A DNA stretch of 64,000 nt from a bacterium (GTDB lineage Bacteria; UBP7; UBA6624). Of the stretch, positions 25,739 to 35,176 are shown one piece after another. The notes beneath the pieces are model-generated. The model saw only the letters and a program-made list of their open reading frames with translations. It had not been told where the DNA came from and ran no database searches. Position 1 is the first letter of the stretch; each line of letters begins with the position of its first letter. The stretch lies in the NCBI GenBank assembly GCA_002716355.1, contig PBAU01000005.1, positions 82,425 through 146,424 on the forward strand. The letters are read 5' to 3'. The translations under genes and the position numbers were made by a program.

Positions 25739-27009
25739 TTCTTGTTCTCCTGCCTGTCCCAAAATTCCTTAATTATGGAATTCCTAACCTTGGCCCTTCT
25801 TATATTTCTTGCAATGATTGGAAGGTTACCGTTTCTTTTTGACTCTTGGATAATCTTCTTAACCGGTCTTCTTACTTGTGATGCGATATCCCTAAAAAAG
25901 TATTCAATCTCATGATTCAAAACCTGAATTCCCTTCTTGTCGCCTATGGCGTCAAGAACGATGCCCAATTTTATATTTTCAAGAATGCCTTTTTCGTTTT
26001 CTTTCCACCAATCTTCGATTTCTGTTTTCTTATTTTCATCAGTATTGTTTTTTACATAATTATTCCACTCAAGCTCTTTCTCTTCATCAATCAAAACCTG
26101 AGGGACAGAAAAATCTTTAACCTTCTTCATGAGCATTTGAGGCAACTTTTCATTAGCTTCAGCAAATGCTTTATCCTCATTTTGGATCATCAAGTTACTT
26201 TTAATCCTGGCTTTAAATTCATCTTCATCCTTGATGCCATATTTTGCACAAAGATCAGAAATAACAGGTATTGTCTCTCTTTTGACAGATGTGATTTTGA
26301 TTTTGGAATTAACCATCTTGCCACCCAAATCAGGGTTTGAATAAGCTTTAGAAAATTTGCTTTTAAAAGACAGTTCATCATCTTGGTTTTTTCCTATCAG
26401 CTTGTCCATAAATGATTTAGAAGGCAATGTTTTAGCATTGATTTCAAATGCTCTTTCAACCTTCTCTTCAGTGTCGCCCGAAGAAAAAGTGCCTTCCATT
26501 CTGACATAATCTCCCTCCTGAATTTTTTCAGCAGGTAAAAATTGAGATTCCGCACTGATGATCTTGCTTAATTCGGAATCAACAGCAGCATCAGTTGCTT
26601 CATCTGGTTTAGAAAATTTGTAATTGAGCTTATCGGCAAAATCAACATTAAACTCAGGAAGAACCTCTATTTCAACAAAAATGTCAACACCTGTTTTTGT
26701 TTTCTTGTTTTTGATTGACTGCAATGCTATCGCATGCAAGTTGTTTTGCTCAATAGTTGATTCTGCGGAATTTTTCCAAACCGTTTGAACCGCCTCTTCA
26801 AATAAAGAATCTTCATCAATGTATTTTTTAAGCATGCTGTCTGGAATCTTTCCAGCCCTGAAACCAGGGACCTTGATTTGTCTTTTATATTGCTTGTATA
26901 AACCTTTTTCAATGTTTGAAAAATCCTCACTCGTAATCTTGAAAGTAACCAAAGCCTTGTCTGGCTTGGTTCTCTTAACAGAGTTAGGAACAAAAGTAAT
27001 ATTTTTCAT
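25735..27009 (-). CDS. tig: Trigger factor
   Basis: Ribosome-bound chaperone and prolyl isomerase that meets nascent chains. 424 residues. The ribosome-binding signature is [10 protein letters not shown] (about residues 48-57); a diverged FKBP-like domain ([11 protein letters not shown] onwards, about 165-245) and a long helical C-terminal chaperone domain follow. Only 13 bases separate its ATG from the 3' end of tRNA-Gly on the same strand, so its mRNA 5' end may be made by tRNA processing. Followed by clpP with an ATGA overlap. Confidence 0.93.
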   Translation of the reverse strand: MKNITFVPNSVKRTKPDKALVTFKITSEDFSNIEKGLYKQYKRQIKVPGFRAGKIPDSMLKKYIDEDSLFEEAVQTVWKNSAESTIEQNNLHAIALQSIKNKKTKTGVDIFVEIEVLPEFNVDFADKLNYKFSKPDEATDAAVDSELSKIISAESQFLPAEKIQEGDYVRMEGTFSSGDTEEKVERAFEINAKTLPSKSFMDKLIGKNQDDELSFKSKFSKAYSNPDLGGKMVNSKIKITSVKRETIPVISDLCAKYGIKDEDEFKARIKSNLMIQNEDKAFAEANEKLPQMLMKKVKDFSVPQVLIDEEKELEWNNYVKNNTDENKKTEIEDWWKENEKGILENIKLGIVLDAIGDKKGIQVLNHEIEYFFRDIASQVRRPVKKIIQESKRNGNLPIIARNIRRAKVRNSIIKEFWDRQENKK

Positions 27010-27022
27010 AAAGTCAAGGCCT

Positions 27023-27094
27023 AGCGGAAGAAGGGATTCGAACCCTCGACCCTCACGTTGGCAACGTGATGCTCTACCACTGAGCTACTTCCGC
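27023..27094 (-). tRNA. tRNA-Gly (GCC)
   Basis: Acceptor GCGGAAG/CTTCCGC, anticodon loop TTGCCAA (GCC), discriminator T, no encoded CCA. Last tRNA of a four-tRNA cluster and immediately upstream of tig. Confidence 0.95.
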
Positions 27095-27100
27095 AAGCCG

Positions 27101-27172
27101 TGAGCCGAGAGGGATTTGAACCCCCGACCAACGGGTTAAGAGCCCGCTGCTCTACCACTGAGCTACCGGCCC
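27101..27172 (-). tRNA. tRNA-Lys (CTT)
   Basis: Acceptor GGGCCGG/TCGGCTC with two G-U pairs, anticodon loop CTCTTAA (CTT), discriminator A. Second lysine isoacceptor in the window, six bases upstream of tRNA-Gly. Confidence 0.94.
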
Positions 27173-27217
27173 ATAAGTCACTAATTCAAATTCTATAACC
27201 ATAATCCAATTATGCTA

Positions 27218-27290
27218 CACGCCCGGCAGGATTCGAACCTGCAACCTTCGGGTTCGAAGCCCGACGCTCTGCCAGTTGAGCTACAGGCGC
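27218..27290 (-). tRNA. tRNA-Arg (TCG)
   Basis: Acceptor GCGCCTG/CGGGCGT, anticodon loop CTTCGAA (TCG), discriminator G. A T34 (rather than A34/inosine) anticodon for CGN codons. One base separates it from tRNA-His. Confidence 0.93.
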
Positions 27291-27291
27291 T

Positions 27292-27367
27292 TGGGGCGAG
27301 TGACGGGATTTGAACCCGCGACCTAAGGGACCACAACCCTTCGCTCTCCCCCTGAGCTACACCCGCC
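27292..27367 (-). tRNA. tRNA-His (GTG)
   Basis: Anticodon loop TTGTGGT (GTG). The extra G at position -1 pairs with C73, the histidine identity element, and the 3' CCA is encoded. First tRNA of the His-Arg-Lys-Gly cluster leading into tig. Confidence 0.94.
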
Positions 27368-27442
27368 GTAGACGTACTGGCTTACTATTGTAAACTTGTT
27401 TCAATATAGAATCAATCCTTGTATCAATTAAAAGGAGATTTA

Positions 27443-29314
27443 TTGAAAATGAAAAAAATACTTTCCATAATTTTATTAACCTTGATGACGGGCTGTTCAT
27501 TATTCTTTTCAGGCAAAGATGCTTACGAAAGGCAAGTTGCCTTAAGTGAAGAGCTCTTAGTAGCAGATGAACATAACCACCATGTTGAAGATCATCCGCT
27601 TGGAGACATTGAAATCACATCTGAAGATTTCGAATGGCTGGTTTATGAGCTTTCGGGAGAAAAATACTCTGGAAGAGGCATAGGTCAAGAAGGTGGTGTC
27701 AACTCTTCAAAACAGATGCTGGAATGGTTTGAATACTTCCATTTAACAGAATCATGGCTGGAAGAATTTGAAGTTCTGCTTGGAACAAAAAGTGTTGAAT
27801 CAGAACTTAAATATGATTCAAAATCCTTTGAAAAAGAAATTGACTTTTCTCCAATAAACTACACAGCTGATGGTAACGTTGAGGGCAAAGCGTGGTTTTT
27901 AGGTTATGGGATTGCTGAGAATGAATCTGACTGGAATGATTGGGTGGATGCTGAAGGCAACAAGATAAACCTTGAAGGTGGAATTGCGATAATGGCATTG
28001 GGCTTACCCGATGTCGAAGAAGACCATCCATTAAACCTTAGGGAAAACAGAAGGCTTGGAATGCTAAGGTACAAAACCCAAGTTGCAAAGGAGCATGGAG
28101 CCTCAGCAGCCCTATTCATATATCTTGGATCAGATAACCCAGGAGGCTTAATTGATATCGGTGGAACCATAAGGTGGGGAGCCTCATCTCTTCCTATAGG
28201 ACTTGTGACATCAGAAGTCTACACAGAAATATTTGATGATGCTGCTGACTGGGATAAACCCATAAAATCAAAAAAATCACCCAGTGAAAACACACTATCA
28301 TTCTCAACCAAGGTTGAACTTGATTACGTGACTGCTTTTAACGTAATAGGTTACCTGGATAGCGGCAAGGATAAAACTTTTGTAGTTGGTGGACACAAAG
28401 ACCATATGGGGACAAACAGCTCTGGAGAGGTTTACTGGGGAGCTGATGATAATGCAAGTGGTACGGCAGGAGTTCTAGAGTTGGCAAATTATTATTCCCA
28501 CATGCCGGCAGAAGAAAGGCCCGGAAACTTTTACTTCATGCTGTTTGATGCAGAGGAAATGGGACTTTTGGGAAGTAGGTATTTCACCAACAATAATCCT
28601 GAAATAATGGAAAAGTTAGATTTCATGCTGAATCTTGATATGGTAGGCAGATATTCCGATAATGAAAAAATACTCATGGGTGGAATAAACAGCTCTGAAA
28701 TTTTTGAAAGTGATGAATTCTGGTCTGAACTTACAGCGCTAAATGAAAATTTGAATTTTGAAAAATCAACTTTTGGTGATGGTAGGTCTGACCACGCGCC
28801 ATTCATAGACAAAGGAGTTCCAGCAATGTTCATTTTCACTGGAATACATGATGACTACCATACACCAGCTGATACACCTGATAAAGTTGATTATGAAGGC
28901 TTGGAGGAGATTGGAAAGTTTTCAATATCATTGCTCGATTTAATTGCATCAACAATGGAGTCAAAAACCCCCCATAGTGAAAAGGTTGCACCTTATACTG
29001 GTGAAGAGGAAGGGGATGAGGTTATGCCTGCAGACGGGTGGAGATCATGGTTTGGATCTATGCCTGACTATGCAGATAGTGGCGATTCAGGGTATCTTAT
29101 TGGCGGAATCTCAAAAGAATCCCCAGCCGAAAAAGCTGGACTACAAGCAAAAGACAGAATAATCAAGATAAATACAACTGAAATAAAAAATCTAGAAGAT
29201 TTCATGTATGCTCTTAACAAATACAAGCCAGGCGAAACGATTAAAGTCAAATTCATTAGAGAAAATCAGGAATATGAAGTCAATTTAACGTTAGAGAGTC
29301 GTCAAGACAGATAA
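27443..29314 (+). CDS. M28-family zinc aminopeptidase lipoprotein with PDZ domain
   Basis: Lipoprotein signal (MKKILSIILLTLMTGC) for anchoring in the cell envelope. The middle carries a protease-associated insert and an M28 metallopeptidase core with di-zinc ligands in GGHKDH, GADDNASGT, DAEEMGLLGS, NLDMVGR and DDYHTPADT. The last 90 residues form a PDZ domain (GGISKESPAEKAGLQAKDRI), giving substrate tethering. About 620 residues. The TTG at 27443 sits 5 bases after AGGAG and is preferred; an ATG two codons later is nearly equivalent. Likely degrades periplasmic peptides. Confidence 0.9.
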   Translation: MKMKKILSIILLTLMTGCSLFFSGKDAYERQVALSEELLVADEHNHHVEDHPLGDIEITSEDFEWLVYELSGEKYSGRGIGQEGGVNSSKQMLEWFEYFHLTESWLEEFEVLLGTKSVESELKYDSKSFEKEIDFSPINYTADGNVEGKAWFLGYGIAENESDWNDWVDAEGNKINLEGGIAIMALGLPDVEEDHPLNLRENRRLGMLRYKTQVAKEHGASAALFIYLGSDNPGGLIDIGGTIRWGASSLPIGLVTSEVYTEIFDDAADWDKPIKSKKSPSENTLSFSTKVELDYVTAFNVIGYLDSGKDKTFVVGGHKDHMGTNSSGEVYWGADDNASGTAGVLELANYYSHMPAEERPGNFYFMLFDAEEMGLLGSRYFTNNNPEIMEKLDFMLNLDMVGRYSDNEKILMGGINSSEIFESDEFWSELTALNENLNFEKSTFGDGRSDHAPFIDKGVPAMFIFTGIHDDYHTPADTPDKVDYEGLEEIGKFSISLLDLIASTMESKTPHSEKVAPYTGEEEGDEVMPADGWRSWFGSMPDYADSGDSGYLIGGISKESPAEKAGLQAKDRIIKINTTEIKNLEDFMYALNKYKPGETIKVKFIRENQEYEVNLTLESRQDR

Positions 29315-29325
29315 AATTAAGAAAG

Positions 29326-30135
29326 ATGGGAATTCTTGAAGGCAAGAAAGGGCTGATTGTTGGTATAGCCAACAAGCATTCAATAGCTTGGGGTATTGCA
29401 AAAGCATGCGTCAAGCAAGGCGCTGAATTAGCGTTTTCCTACCTGGAGCCTTTTGAAAGCAGGGTCAGGAAGCTCGCTGAAGAGCTGGGTTCAGAGCAGG
29501 TTTTTGAGCTGGATGTCACAAATGATCAACATCTACAAAATGCTCCCAAGGAAATAGAAAAAAGGTTTGGAAAAATAGATTTTCTTGTCCATGCTGTTGC
29601 AATGGCAAAAAAAGAAGAACTGGCAGGAAGATTTGTCGACACGACACGAGATGGATTCAAACTTGCTCTAGATGTTAGTGCATGGTCGTTAATTGGATTG
29701 ACGAAGGCACTTCTTCCCGTCATGCAGAATGATGCTTCGGTACTGACAATCAGCTATCTTGGTGCAGAAAGGGTTATTCCCAACTATAACGTTATGGGAG
29801 TTGCAAAAGCAGCACTTGAATCTTCAGTCAAATATCTTGCAAATGATCTTGGTCCAGAAGAGGGCATACGTGTCAATGCTATATCGAGCGGTCCTGTTAA
29901 AACACTATCTGCTTCAGGGATTGGTGACTTTGGGCAAGTCCTAAAATGGCAAGAGAGCACATCACCCTTAAGGGGAAATCTTTCTTTAGATCAGCTGGGG
30001 CCAACAGCAACATTCCTTCTTTCCGATCTGTCTGCTGCAATAACCGGTGAAACCGTTCACGTTGATATGGGTTATCACATCATGGGTTCTGCCAGCCTTG
30101 GTGCAATCAAAAGATTAAAAGATCTAGAAAAATGA
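29326..30135 (+). CDS. fabI: Enoyl-[acyl-carrier-protein] reductase (NADH)
   Basis: Last reduction of the fatty-acid elongation cycle. Short-chain dehydrogenase fold, 269 residues. The FabI-type cofactor loop is GIANKHSIAWGIA; the catalytic pair Tyr and Lys lie in YNVMGVAKAALE, with the additional Tyr of LGAERVIPNY before it, and SSGPVKTLSASGI is the substrate loop. It follows the M28 gene by 11 bases and abuts the DUF1801 gene. Confidence 0.95.
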   Translation: MGILEGKKGLIVGIANKHSIAWGIAKACVKQGAELAFSYLEPFESRVRKLAEELGSEQVFELDVTNDQHLQNAPKEIEKRFGKIDFLVHAVAMAKKEELAGRFVDTTRDGFKLALDVSAWSLIGLTKALLPVMQNDASVLTISYLGAERVIPNYNVMGVAKAALESSVKYLANDLGPEEGIRVNAISSGPVKTLSASGIGDFGQVLKWQESTSPLRGNLSLDQLGPTATFLLSDLSAAITGETVHVDMGYHIMGSASLGAIKRLKDLEK

Positions 30136-30552
30136 ATGCTTACTAACGAGCAAAAAGAAACAACATCAAACATCATTGCCACAATAGAAGAAAATATACC
30201 TTCTGGATTTGAAAAAACAACTAATTACGGAATGCCGTCATTTGTAGTTCCAAAATCAATTTATCCAGATGGCTATCATTGCGACAGCAGTCTTCCTGTC
30301 CCATTCATATCAATTGGAAGCAGGAAATCAGGAATAAGTCTGCACCACATGGGTCTTTATGCTGATAGCAACTTAACAATTTGGCTTAAAAAAGAATGGC
30401 CGAAACATATGAAAACAAAAATAAACATGGGAAAAGGATGCATCAGATTCAAGAATATCAAGAAAATACCATACAAACTTATTGGTGAACTTGTATCAAA
30501 AATGACTGTTGATGAATGGGTTGATATTTATAAAAAAAACGTAAAAAACTAA
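30136..30552 (+). CDS. DUF1801 (YdhG-like) protein
   Basis: 138 residues related to the DUF1801 family: EKTTNYGMPSFVVP near residue 26 and the middle FISIGSRKSGISLHHMG are recognisable. These small proteins share a fold with frataxin-like/iron-chaperone YdhG, but their reaction is unknown. Its ATG directly follows the fabI stop, so it is co-translated, and its last bases overlap the mqnD 3' end on the other strand. Confidence 0.75.
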   Translation: MLTNEQKETTSNIIATIEENIPSGFEKTTNYGMPSFVVPKSIYPDGYHCDSSLPVPFISIGSRKSGISLHHMGLYADSNLTIWLKKEWPKHMKTKINMGKGCIRFKNIKKIPYKLIGELVSKMTVDEWVDIYKKNVKN

Positions 30553-31394
30553 GGTTTTATTAAATCCCAATCAGGCATCTCTTCGATAAGACCTTTTTCA
30601 AAAGCTAATTTAAAAAGAAGATTGACAGCAGAAACGCCCTCATTACCAAGGCTTATCGTTTTGTTGTTAACATACATTTTGATGAAACGATCATTCTTAT
30701 CTTCGCTCAAACCTCTTCCAAAATCCCTGGCATAATCATTTGTTTCCTGTCGATTCTTCTCACCCCACACTATGCTATCCAAAAGTATCTTGGCCATTTT
30801 CTTTGCTGTTTCAGGATCGACATCCTTGCTAATTGCATTCGTTCCCAAAGGCAAAGGCAAACCCCCACTCTCCTTGTGCCACAACTCTCCATAATCAACA
30901 ACCTTCTTGAAACCCTCTTCCTCATAGGTTATCTGGCCTTCATGTATCAAAAGCCCTGCATCGACATCTTTATTTTTCACAGCTGCCATAATCTCATCAA
31001 ACGGAACAAACTCCTCAACAAAATTTGATGCAAAGATCCTCATTATCAGAGTTGCAGTTGTGTGACGGCCCGGCAATGCAACCTTAGCTCCCTTTAAATC
31101 AGGAAATGAAATATCTGAATCTTTATTTGCTATAAGGACAGGACCATAACCCAAGCCCATTGAAGCTCCTGGGTCCAAAACAGCATAACTTTTATACACT
31201 TTTGAAAGAAGGTGCCAAGATATTGCTGTCATCTCTAACTCTCCATTCAAAGCCCTGTTGTTCAGACTTTCAATATCCTCGACACACTCTTTAATCTTCA
31301 AACCTTGGTTGTCTATCTTGTCATTAAGCATTGCGTAAAACATGAAAGCATCATCAGGGTCTGGAGAATGGCCAATACGAATTATGTTAGACAT
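30549..31394 (-). CDS. mqnD: 1,4-dihydroxy-6-naphthoate synthase (futalosine menaquinone pathway)
   Basis: Acts late in the futalosine route, converting cyclic de-hypoxanthine futalosine to dihydroxynaphthoate for menaquinone. 281 residues with a periplasmic-binding-protein-like fold but no signal peptide. Characteristic motifs are GHSPDPDDAFMFYAM at the N-terminus, ITAISWHLL-type segment, SMGLGYGPVLI and GLLIHEGQITY. The other mqn genes are not in the window. It diverges from an exported-protein gene over 37 bases. Confidence 0.88.
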   Translation of the reverse strand: MSNIIRIGHSPDPDDAFMFYAMLNDKIDNQGLKIKECVEDIESLNNRALNGELEMTAISWHLLSKVYKSYAVLDPGASMGLGYGPVLIANKDSDISFPDLKGAKVALPGRHTTATLIMRIFASNFVEEFVPFDEIMAAVKNKDVDAGLLIHEGQITYEEEGFKKVVDYGELWHKESGGLPLPLGTNAISKDVDPETAKKMAKILLDSIVWGEKNRQETNDYARDFGRGLSEDKNDRFIKMYVNNKTISLGNEGVSAVNLLFKLAFEKGLIEEMPDWDLIKP

Positions 31395-31403
31395 CGAAGT
31401 TCA

Positions 31404-31409
31404 ATCCTA
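31404..31409 (-). promoter_or_regulatory. -10-like TAGGAT, possible near-leaderless promoter of mqnD
   Basis: Minus-strand TAGGAT 9 bases before the mqnD ATG, with no ribosome binding site between. A plus-strand TACAAT overlaps the same short gap and could serve the divergent gene. Confidence 0.35.
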
Positions 31410-31431
31410 CCCTTTTACAATCTATATTGCT

Positions 31432-32121
31432 GTGAAAAAAGAACTGCTTTGTATATTTTTGGCATTAACTGCATTCATACCCGCAGGAGAGTATGGTCCT
31501 GGTGGAATCCTTATGCCTGACATCAGCAAGTCCAGAGGACTTGCTGGAAGCCTGTCCACAGACGGCTTTTACCCAGATGGAACCATAAAAATGAACCTGA
31601 ATTGGAACGAAGATCCTTTGACTTGGAACTGGTTCTGGGCAAAAGACTGGAAGGAAGACACTTTTGAAAAGTATGGGTTCAGCTTTAGGTATGTTCCATT
31701 TGAAAACTTTTCAAAAATAAAAACTGCATTCTTTGTCACCCCGTACTATTGGGAAACAACAGATGAAGGAAGTGCATCTTCTCAATTTGGAATCAATATG
31801 CAGTATCTAATCGAATCAAAAGAAAACATAATGATTTCCTTTGGAACTTCTTACGGTCACGATACTGCTTTTGGTAGCGACAACACTGAAATGGAGCCGA
31901 TTTTTTCAATTGGAAAACAATTCAACAAATCAAAAATACGAGCAGAATTTAGAGGAGGTGGAGATAAGTCATTACCGAAAAAAACAGCATTTTCAATTGA
32001 ACAGGATGTAGGCAAAATTAATATCTGGCTAGCATATACAACAATAACAAATCTGGATGAAACAATCGAAAACGGAATATCTGTGGGACTTAGCATGGGT
32101 CTACCATGGCCTCTAAAATAA
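31432..32121 (+). CDS. Exported protein of unknown function, possible outer-membrane beta-barrel
   Basis: From the GTG used here the protein begins with a clear signal peptide (KKELLCIFLALTAFIPAG). The mature part, about 210 residues, has alternating polar and aromatic/hydrophobic strands (for example NIMISFGTSYGHDTAF, KINIWLAYTTITNL) and ends in a strand, as in small outer-membrane barrels. An ATG 90 bases upstream is in frame but would bury the signal peptide and lie inside mqnD. I do not recognise the family. A gene of similar character lies at 37.7 kb. Followed directly by mutY. Confidence 0.65.
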   Translation: MKKELLCIFLALTAFIPAGEYGPGGILMPDISKSRGLAGSLSTDGFYPDGTIKMNLNWNEDPLTWNWFWAKDWKEDTFEKYGFSFRYVPFENFSKIKTAFFVTPYYWETTDEGSASSQFGINMQYLIESKENIMISFGTSYGHDTAFGSDNTEMEPIFSIGKQFNKSKIRAEFRGGGDKSLPKKTAFSIEQDVGKINIWLAYTTITNLDETIENGISVGLSMGLPWPLK

Positions 32122-33174
32122 TTGAAAACTGAATTCAAGAAACCATTACTAGATTGGTATCGTAAAAATTCAAGAGAATTGCCTTTTCGAGGGTCAAAAG
32201 ACCCTTGGAAAATCCTTGTTTCCGAAATTATGCTTCAGCAAACAACAATGGAAACGATACTAAATCGATATCCATTATTCATCAAACAATTTCCAACAGC
32301 TTCATCACTTGCAAAATCTTCTGAACAGGAAGCTCTAAAAGCCTGGGAGGGTCTTGGGTACTACAGAAGGGTTAAAAACTTGAGAAAAACAGCTCTGATA
32401 TGCCATAAAAAATTCAATGGAAAATTACCAAAAAAATATTCTGAGCTAATTCTTTTACCCGGAATAGGCGAATATACAGCATCCGCAATCTCATCAATAT
32501 GCCACAATGAAAAAAAAGCTGCAATCGACGGCAATGTAACGAGAGTTGTTTCAAGATTTTTCTCAGTAAAAGAAAACATCAACAAAAGCATAGGCTTAAA
32601 AAAAATAAAAAAACTAGCTAATCAAGTTTTAAATGCTGAAAATCCTGGAGATCACAATCAAGCAATAATGGATTTAGGCTCAATGGTATGCACGCCAAAA
32701 AATCCAAAATGTCTCTCTTGCCCCTTGTCTAAACATTGTCATGGTTTCAACTCTGGTGATGCGACAAGATATCCTGTAAAAAACAAAAAAAACAAATCCC
32801 CTGAGTTTGATGTTGCAATAGCATCAATAAAAGAAAATGGAAAAATCTTGCTTGTTCAGAGACCAGCAGGAACCATGCTTGAAGGTTTATGGGAATTGCC
32901 TGGAGGCAAGGTTGAAAAAAACGAATCAATCATGGAAGCCTGCGTGAGAGAGATAAAAGAGGAAACTGGCATGTCGATCAAAGTGAATCGAAAATTGGGA
33001 ATGGTAAAACACGCGTACACACATCTGAAAGTTAGACTGCACATATTTGAAGCATCCATTAAAAATCAAGAAGATGACGGCAGCAGAAAGCTAATATGGT
33101 CAAATATAAATGAAATTGAGACGCTCCCAATTCCTACAGGAACAAAAAAAGCTCTATCTATAATTAAGAAGTAA
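32122..33174 (+). CDS. mutY: Adenine DNA glycosylase with intact Nudix domain
   Basis: Removes adenine mispaired with 8-oxoguanine. 350 residues, TTG start abutting the previous stop. The helix-hairpin-helix is LLPGIGEYTASAI with the catalytic Asp in IDGNV region; catalytic Glu in SEIMLQQT; the iron-sulfur cluster Cys are about residues 190, 197, 200 and 206 (C-x6-C-x2-C-x5-C). The C-terminal 8-oxoG-recognition domain carries a complete Nudix box (G-x5-E-x7-REIKEETGM), which MutY proteins normally lack, so extra nucleotide-hydrolase activity is possible. One base overlaps the next gene. Confidence 0.93.
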   Translation: MKTEFKKPLLDWYRKNSRELPFRGSKDPWKILVSEIMLQQTTMETILNRYPLFIKQFPTASSLAKSSEQEALKAWEGLGYYRRVKNLRKTALICHKKFNGKLPKKYSELILLPGIGEYTASAISSICHNEKKAAIDGNVTRVVSRFFSVKENINKSIGLKKIKKLANQVLNAENPGDHNQAIMDLGSMVCTPKNPKCLSCPLSKHCHGFNSGDATRYPVKNKKNKSPEFDVAIASIKENGKILLVQRPAGTMLEGLWELPGGKVEKNESIMEACVREIKEETGMSIKVNRKLGMVKHAYTHLKVRLHIFEASIKNQEDDGSRKLIWSNINEIETLPIPTGTKKALSIIKK

Positions 33175-34214
33175 TGATTTTTATATATTTGATGGCTGGA
33201 GGATCAGGATCAAGATTGTGGCCACTTTCAGAAACACATCCAAAACCACTATTAAAGCTTCTACCCAATGGAAAAACAATCCTTGAAGAAACAATCAAAA
33301 GAATAGATTCATTGGATCAACAAACAAAAATCATATTAGGCATTAACAACAGCCATAAAAAACTTTTTGAAGACTTCCTGAAGAGAAAAAAAATAAAAAA
33401 TATCGAATTGCTTGTTGAACCATGCGCTAGAGATACAGCAGCAGCAATAATCTATTTTTCATACTGTTTAGCAAAGGGGGAGTACGGAGGCTCTGTTGAA
33501 AGCACTGTCCTGGCAACCCCATGCGACCAAGTCTTGGATAGCAATGATGTATTTTCTGATGCAGTTAACTCTCTCTTAAAGCTCAATGCTGAAAAAAAAC
33601 TTATGACAATTGGTATCAAGCCTCATTTTGCAAGCACACAATATGGCTATATCAAAACTGCAAAAGAAATAATGCCAAATGTATTCTCGGTAGAAAAATT
33701 TATAGAAAAACCAAATCAAAAAAATGCTAAAAAATACGTTAATGATGGGATGTATTGGAATAGTGGCACTTTTTTATTTTCAGTTGAAAAAATCATAAAG
33801 AGCACTGAGGATTTTTGCCCTGATTTACTAGAGAAGGTCAAAAAAACATTTAAAAAATCAAAAAACAAAAAAGAACCTGCAGCATCATTTTCAGAGATTC
33901 CAAAAATATCTTTTGATTATGCTATTGTCGAAAGAGAAAAGGATATTTGTATGTCGAAATGCGATACAAGGTGGAGAGATCTTGGAAACTGGAAAGAAGT
34001 TGTTGATTTTTTTGAAGAAAAAGGAGAAATTAAAAATTTGAAATTTGAAGAATTTGTATCAAAAAACAACACTGCAATATCAGAAAAAAAGGTAATCTTT
34101 CTAGGGACTGAAGATTTAATAGTTGTAGATGGCCCTAATGGAATACTGGTTGCCAATAAGAACTCTGCTTCTGAATTGAAAAAATACATCAAAAAAACTA
34201 AATCTGACATTTAA
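33174..34214 (+). CDS. manC: Mannose-1-phosphate guanylyltransferase
   Basis: Makes GDP-mannose from GTP and mannose-1-phosphate for polysaccharide synthesis. Nucleotidyltransferase signature LMAGGSGSRLWPLSETHPKP, then EPCARDTAAAI, YGYIKTA, FIEKPN and WNSGTFLF. 346 residues, so without the isomerase domain present in long ManC proteins. The ATG overlaps the mutY stop by one base (TAATG). No other sugar-nucleotide gene is next to it. Confidence 0.88.
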   Translation: MIFIYLMAGGSGSRLWPLSETHPKPLLKLLPNGKTILEETIKRIDSLDQQTKIILGINNSHKKLFEDFLKRKKIKNIELLVEPCARDTAAAIIYFSYCLAKGEYGGSVESTVLATPCDQVLDSNDVFSDAVNSLLKLNAEKKLMTIGIKPHFASTQYGYIKTAKEIMPNVFSVEKFIEKPNQKNAKKYVNDGMYWNSGTFLFSVEKIIKSTEDFCPDLLEKVKKTFKKSKNKKEPAASFSEIPKISFDYAIVEREKDICMSKCDTRWRDLGNWKEVVDFFEEKGEIKNLKFEEFVSKNNTAISEKKVIFLGTEDLIVVDGPNGILVANKNSASELKKYIKKTKSDI

Positions 34215-34239
34215 GTTATAGAATTTTGGCTAGTTAAAT

Positions 34240-35169
34240 ATGGCAAATTGGTTAATTGTTGGAGGCACTGGAAGAGTCGGCAGGCATCTTGTTAAAAGGT
34301 TAGCGATGCGTGGTGAGCATGTTATTGTGTCATCACGATCCATTCCCTTGGATCAATCAGAATGGGTACAAGGTGTTGAATTTGTCCACAGTGGAGATCA
34401 AGATACCGGAAAACCATTTCTTGACGCATGGGAAAAGTCAGATGTGGTTGTAAATCTTGTCGGAGAAGATATTGCTCAAAAGTGGACTCCAAAATCAAAA
34501 AAAGAAATAACAGATAGCAGAGTCAATTCCACCAAGATGATATCGTTTCTGTACAAATCACTGAAAAAGAATCCGAAAACATGGATTAATGCAAGTGCTG
34601 TGGGTTATTACGGGTCAACAGGTGAAGCTGCTAATGAAGAAAGTGAAAGCGGAGATAATTGGCTTGCGGAAGTATGCAAAGCTTGGGAAAGTGAAGTCAA
34701 AGCACCGGATGGAGTTAAAACAATCACCTTGCGCATTGGTCCCGTCTTGCAAAAAGAAGCGGGTCCTTTCCCGAAAATGAACCTTCCTTACCTTGCTGGT
34801 TTTGGAGCCTGGCTTGGATCTGGAAAACAATTTTTTCCTTGGATTCATGTTGATGATGTAGTAAATTCAATCATCTTCTTAGAAAAAAACACAGAATCTT
34901 CAGATGTGTTTAATCTTGTTAGTCCTGAGGCAATAACACAAAAGGATTTTTGCATTGCCTTGAATGAAGCGTATGGCAGGCCCAGGTGGCAAATGCAGCC
35001 ACCAATAGCATCTATTATCGTAGGCCGAATAGTCAAAATGGCTCTTGGAAACATGGCTTCACTCTTACTGGAAGGCAGGGAAGTTTCATCTCAGAAAATA
35101 ATTGATGCTGGCTATAAATTCAAATACCCAACAGCATTAAGGGCCTGCAAATCGTTATTGGCAAAATAA
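34240..35169 (+). CDS. TIGR01777-family NAD(P)-binding epimerase/SDR protein
   Basis: 309 residues, extended short-chain dehydrogenase fold. GGTGRVGRHL binds the cofactor; INASAVGYYGS carries the Ser/Tyr region and FPWIHVDDVV is typical of the YfcH/TIGR01777 group. The C-terminal part has the RPRWQMQPPIAS-like and GREVSSQKIIDAGYKFKYP segment of that group. Substrate unknown in the whole family. Same strand as manC and ychF-like genes. Confidence 0.85.
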   Translation: MANWLIVGGTGRVGRHLVKRLAMRGEHVIVSSRSIPLDQSEWVQGVEFVHSGDQDTGKPFLDAWEKSDVVVNLVGEDIAQKWTPKSKKEITDSRVNSTKMISFLYKSLKKNPKTWINASAVGYYGSTGEAANEESESGDNWLAEVCKAWESEVKAPDGVKTITLRIGPVLQKEAGPFPKMNLPYLAGFGAWLGSGKQFFPWIHVDDVVNSIIFLEKNTESSDVFNLVSPEAITQKDFCIALNEAYGRPRWQMQPPIASIIVGRIVKMALGNMASLLLEGREVSSQKIIDAGYKFKYPTALRACKSLLAK

Positions 35170-35176
35170 TTCCTGA

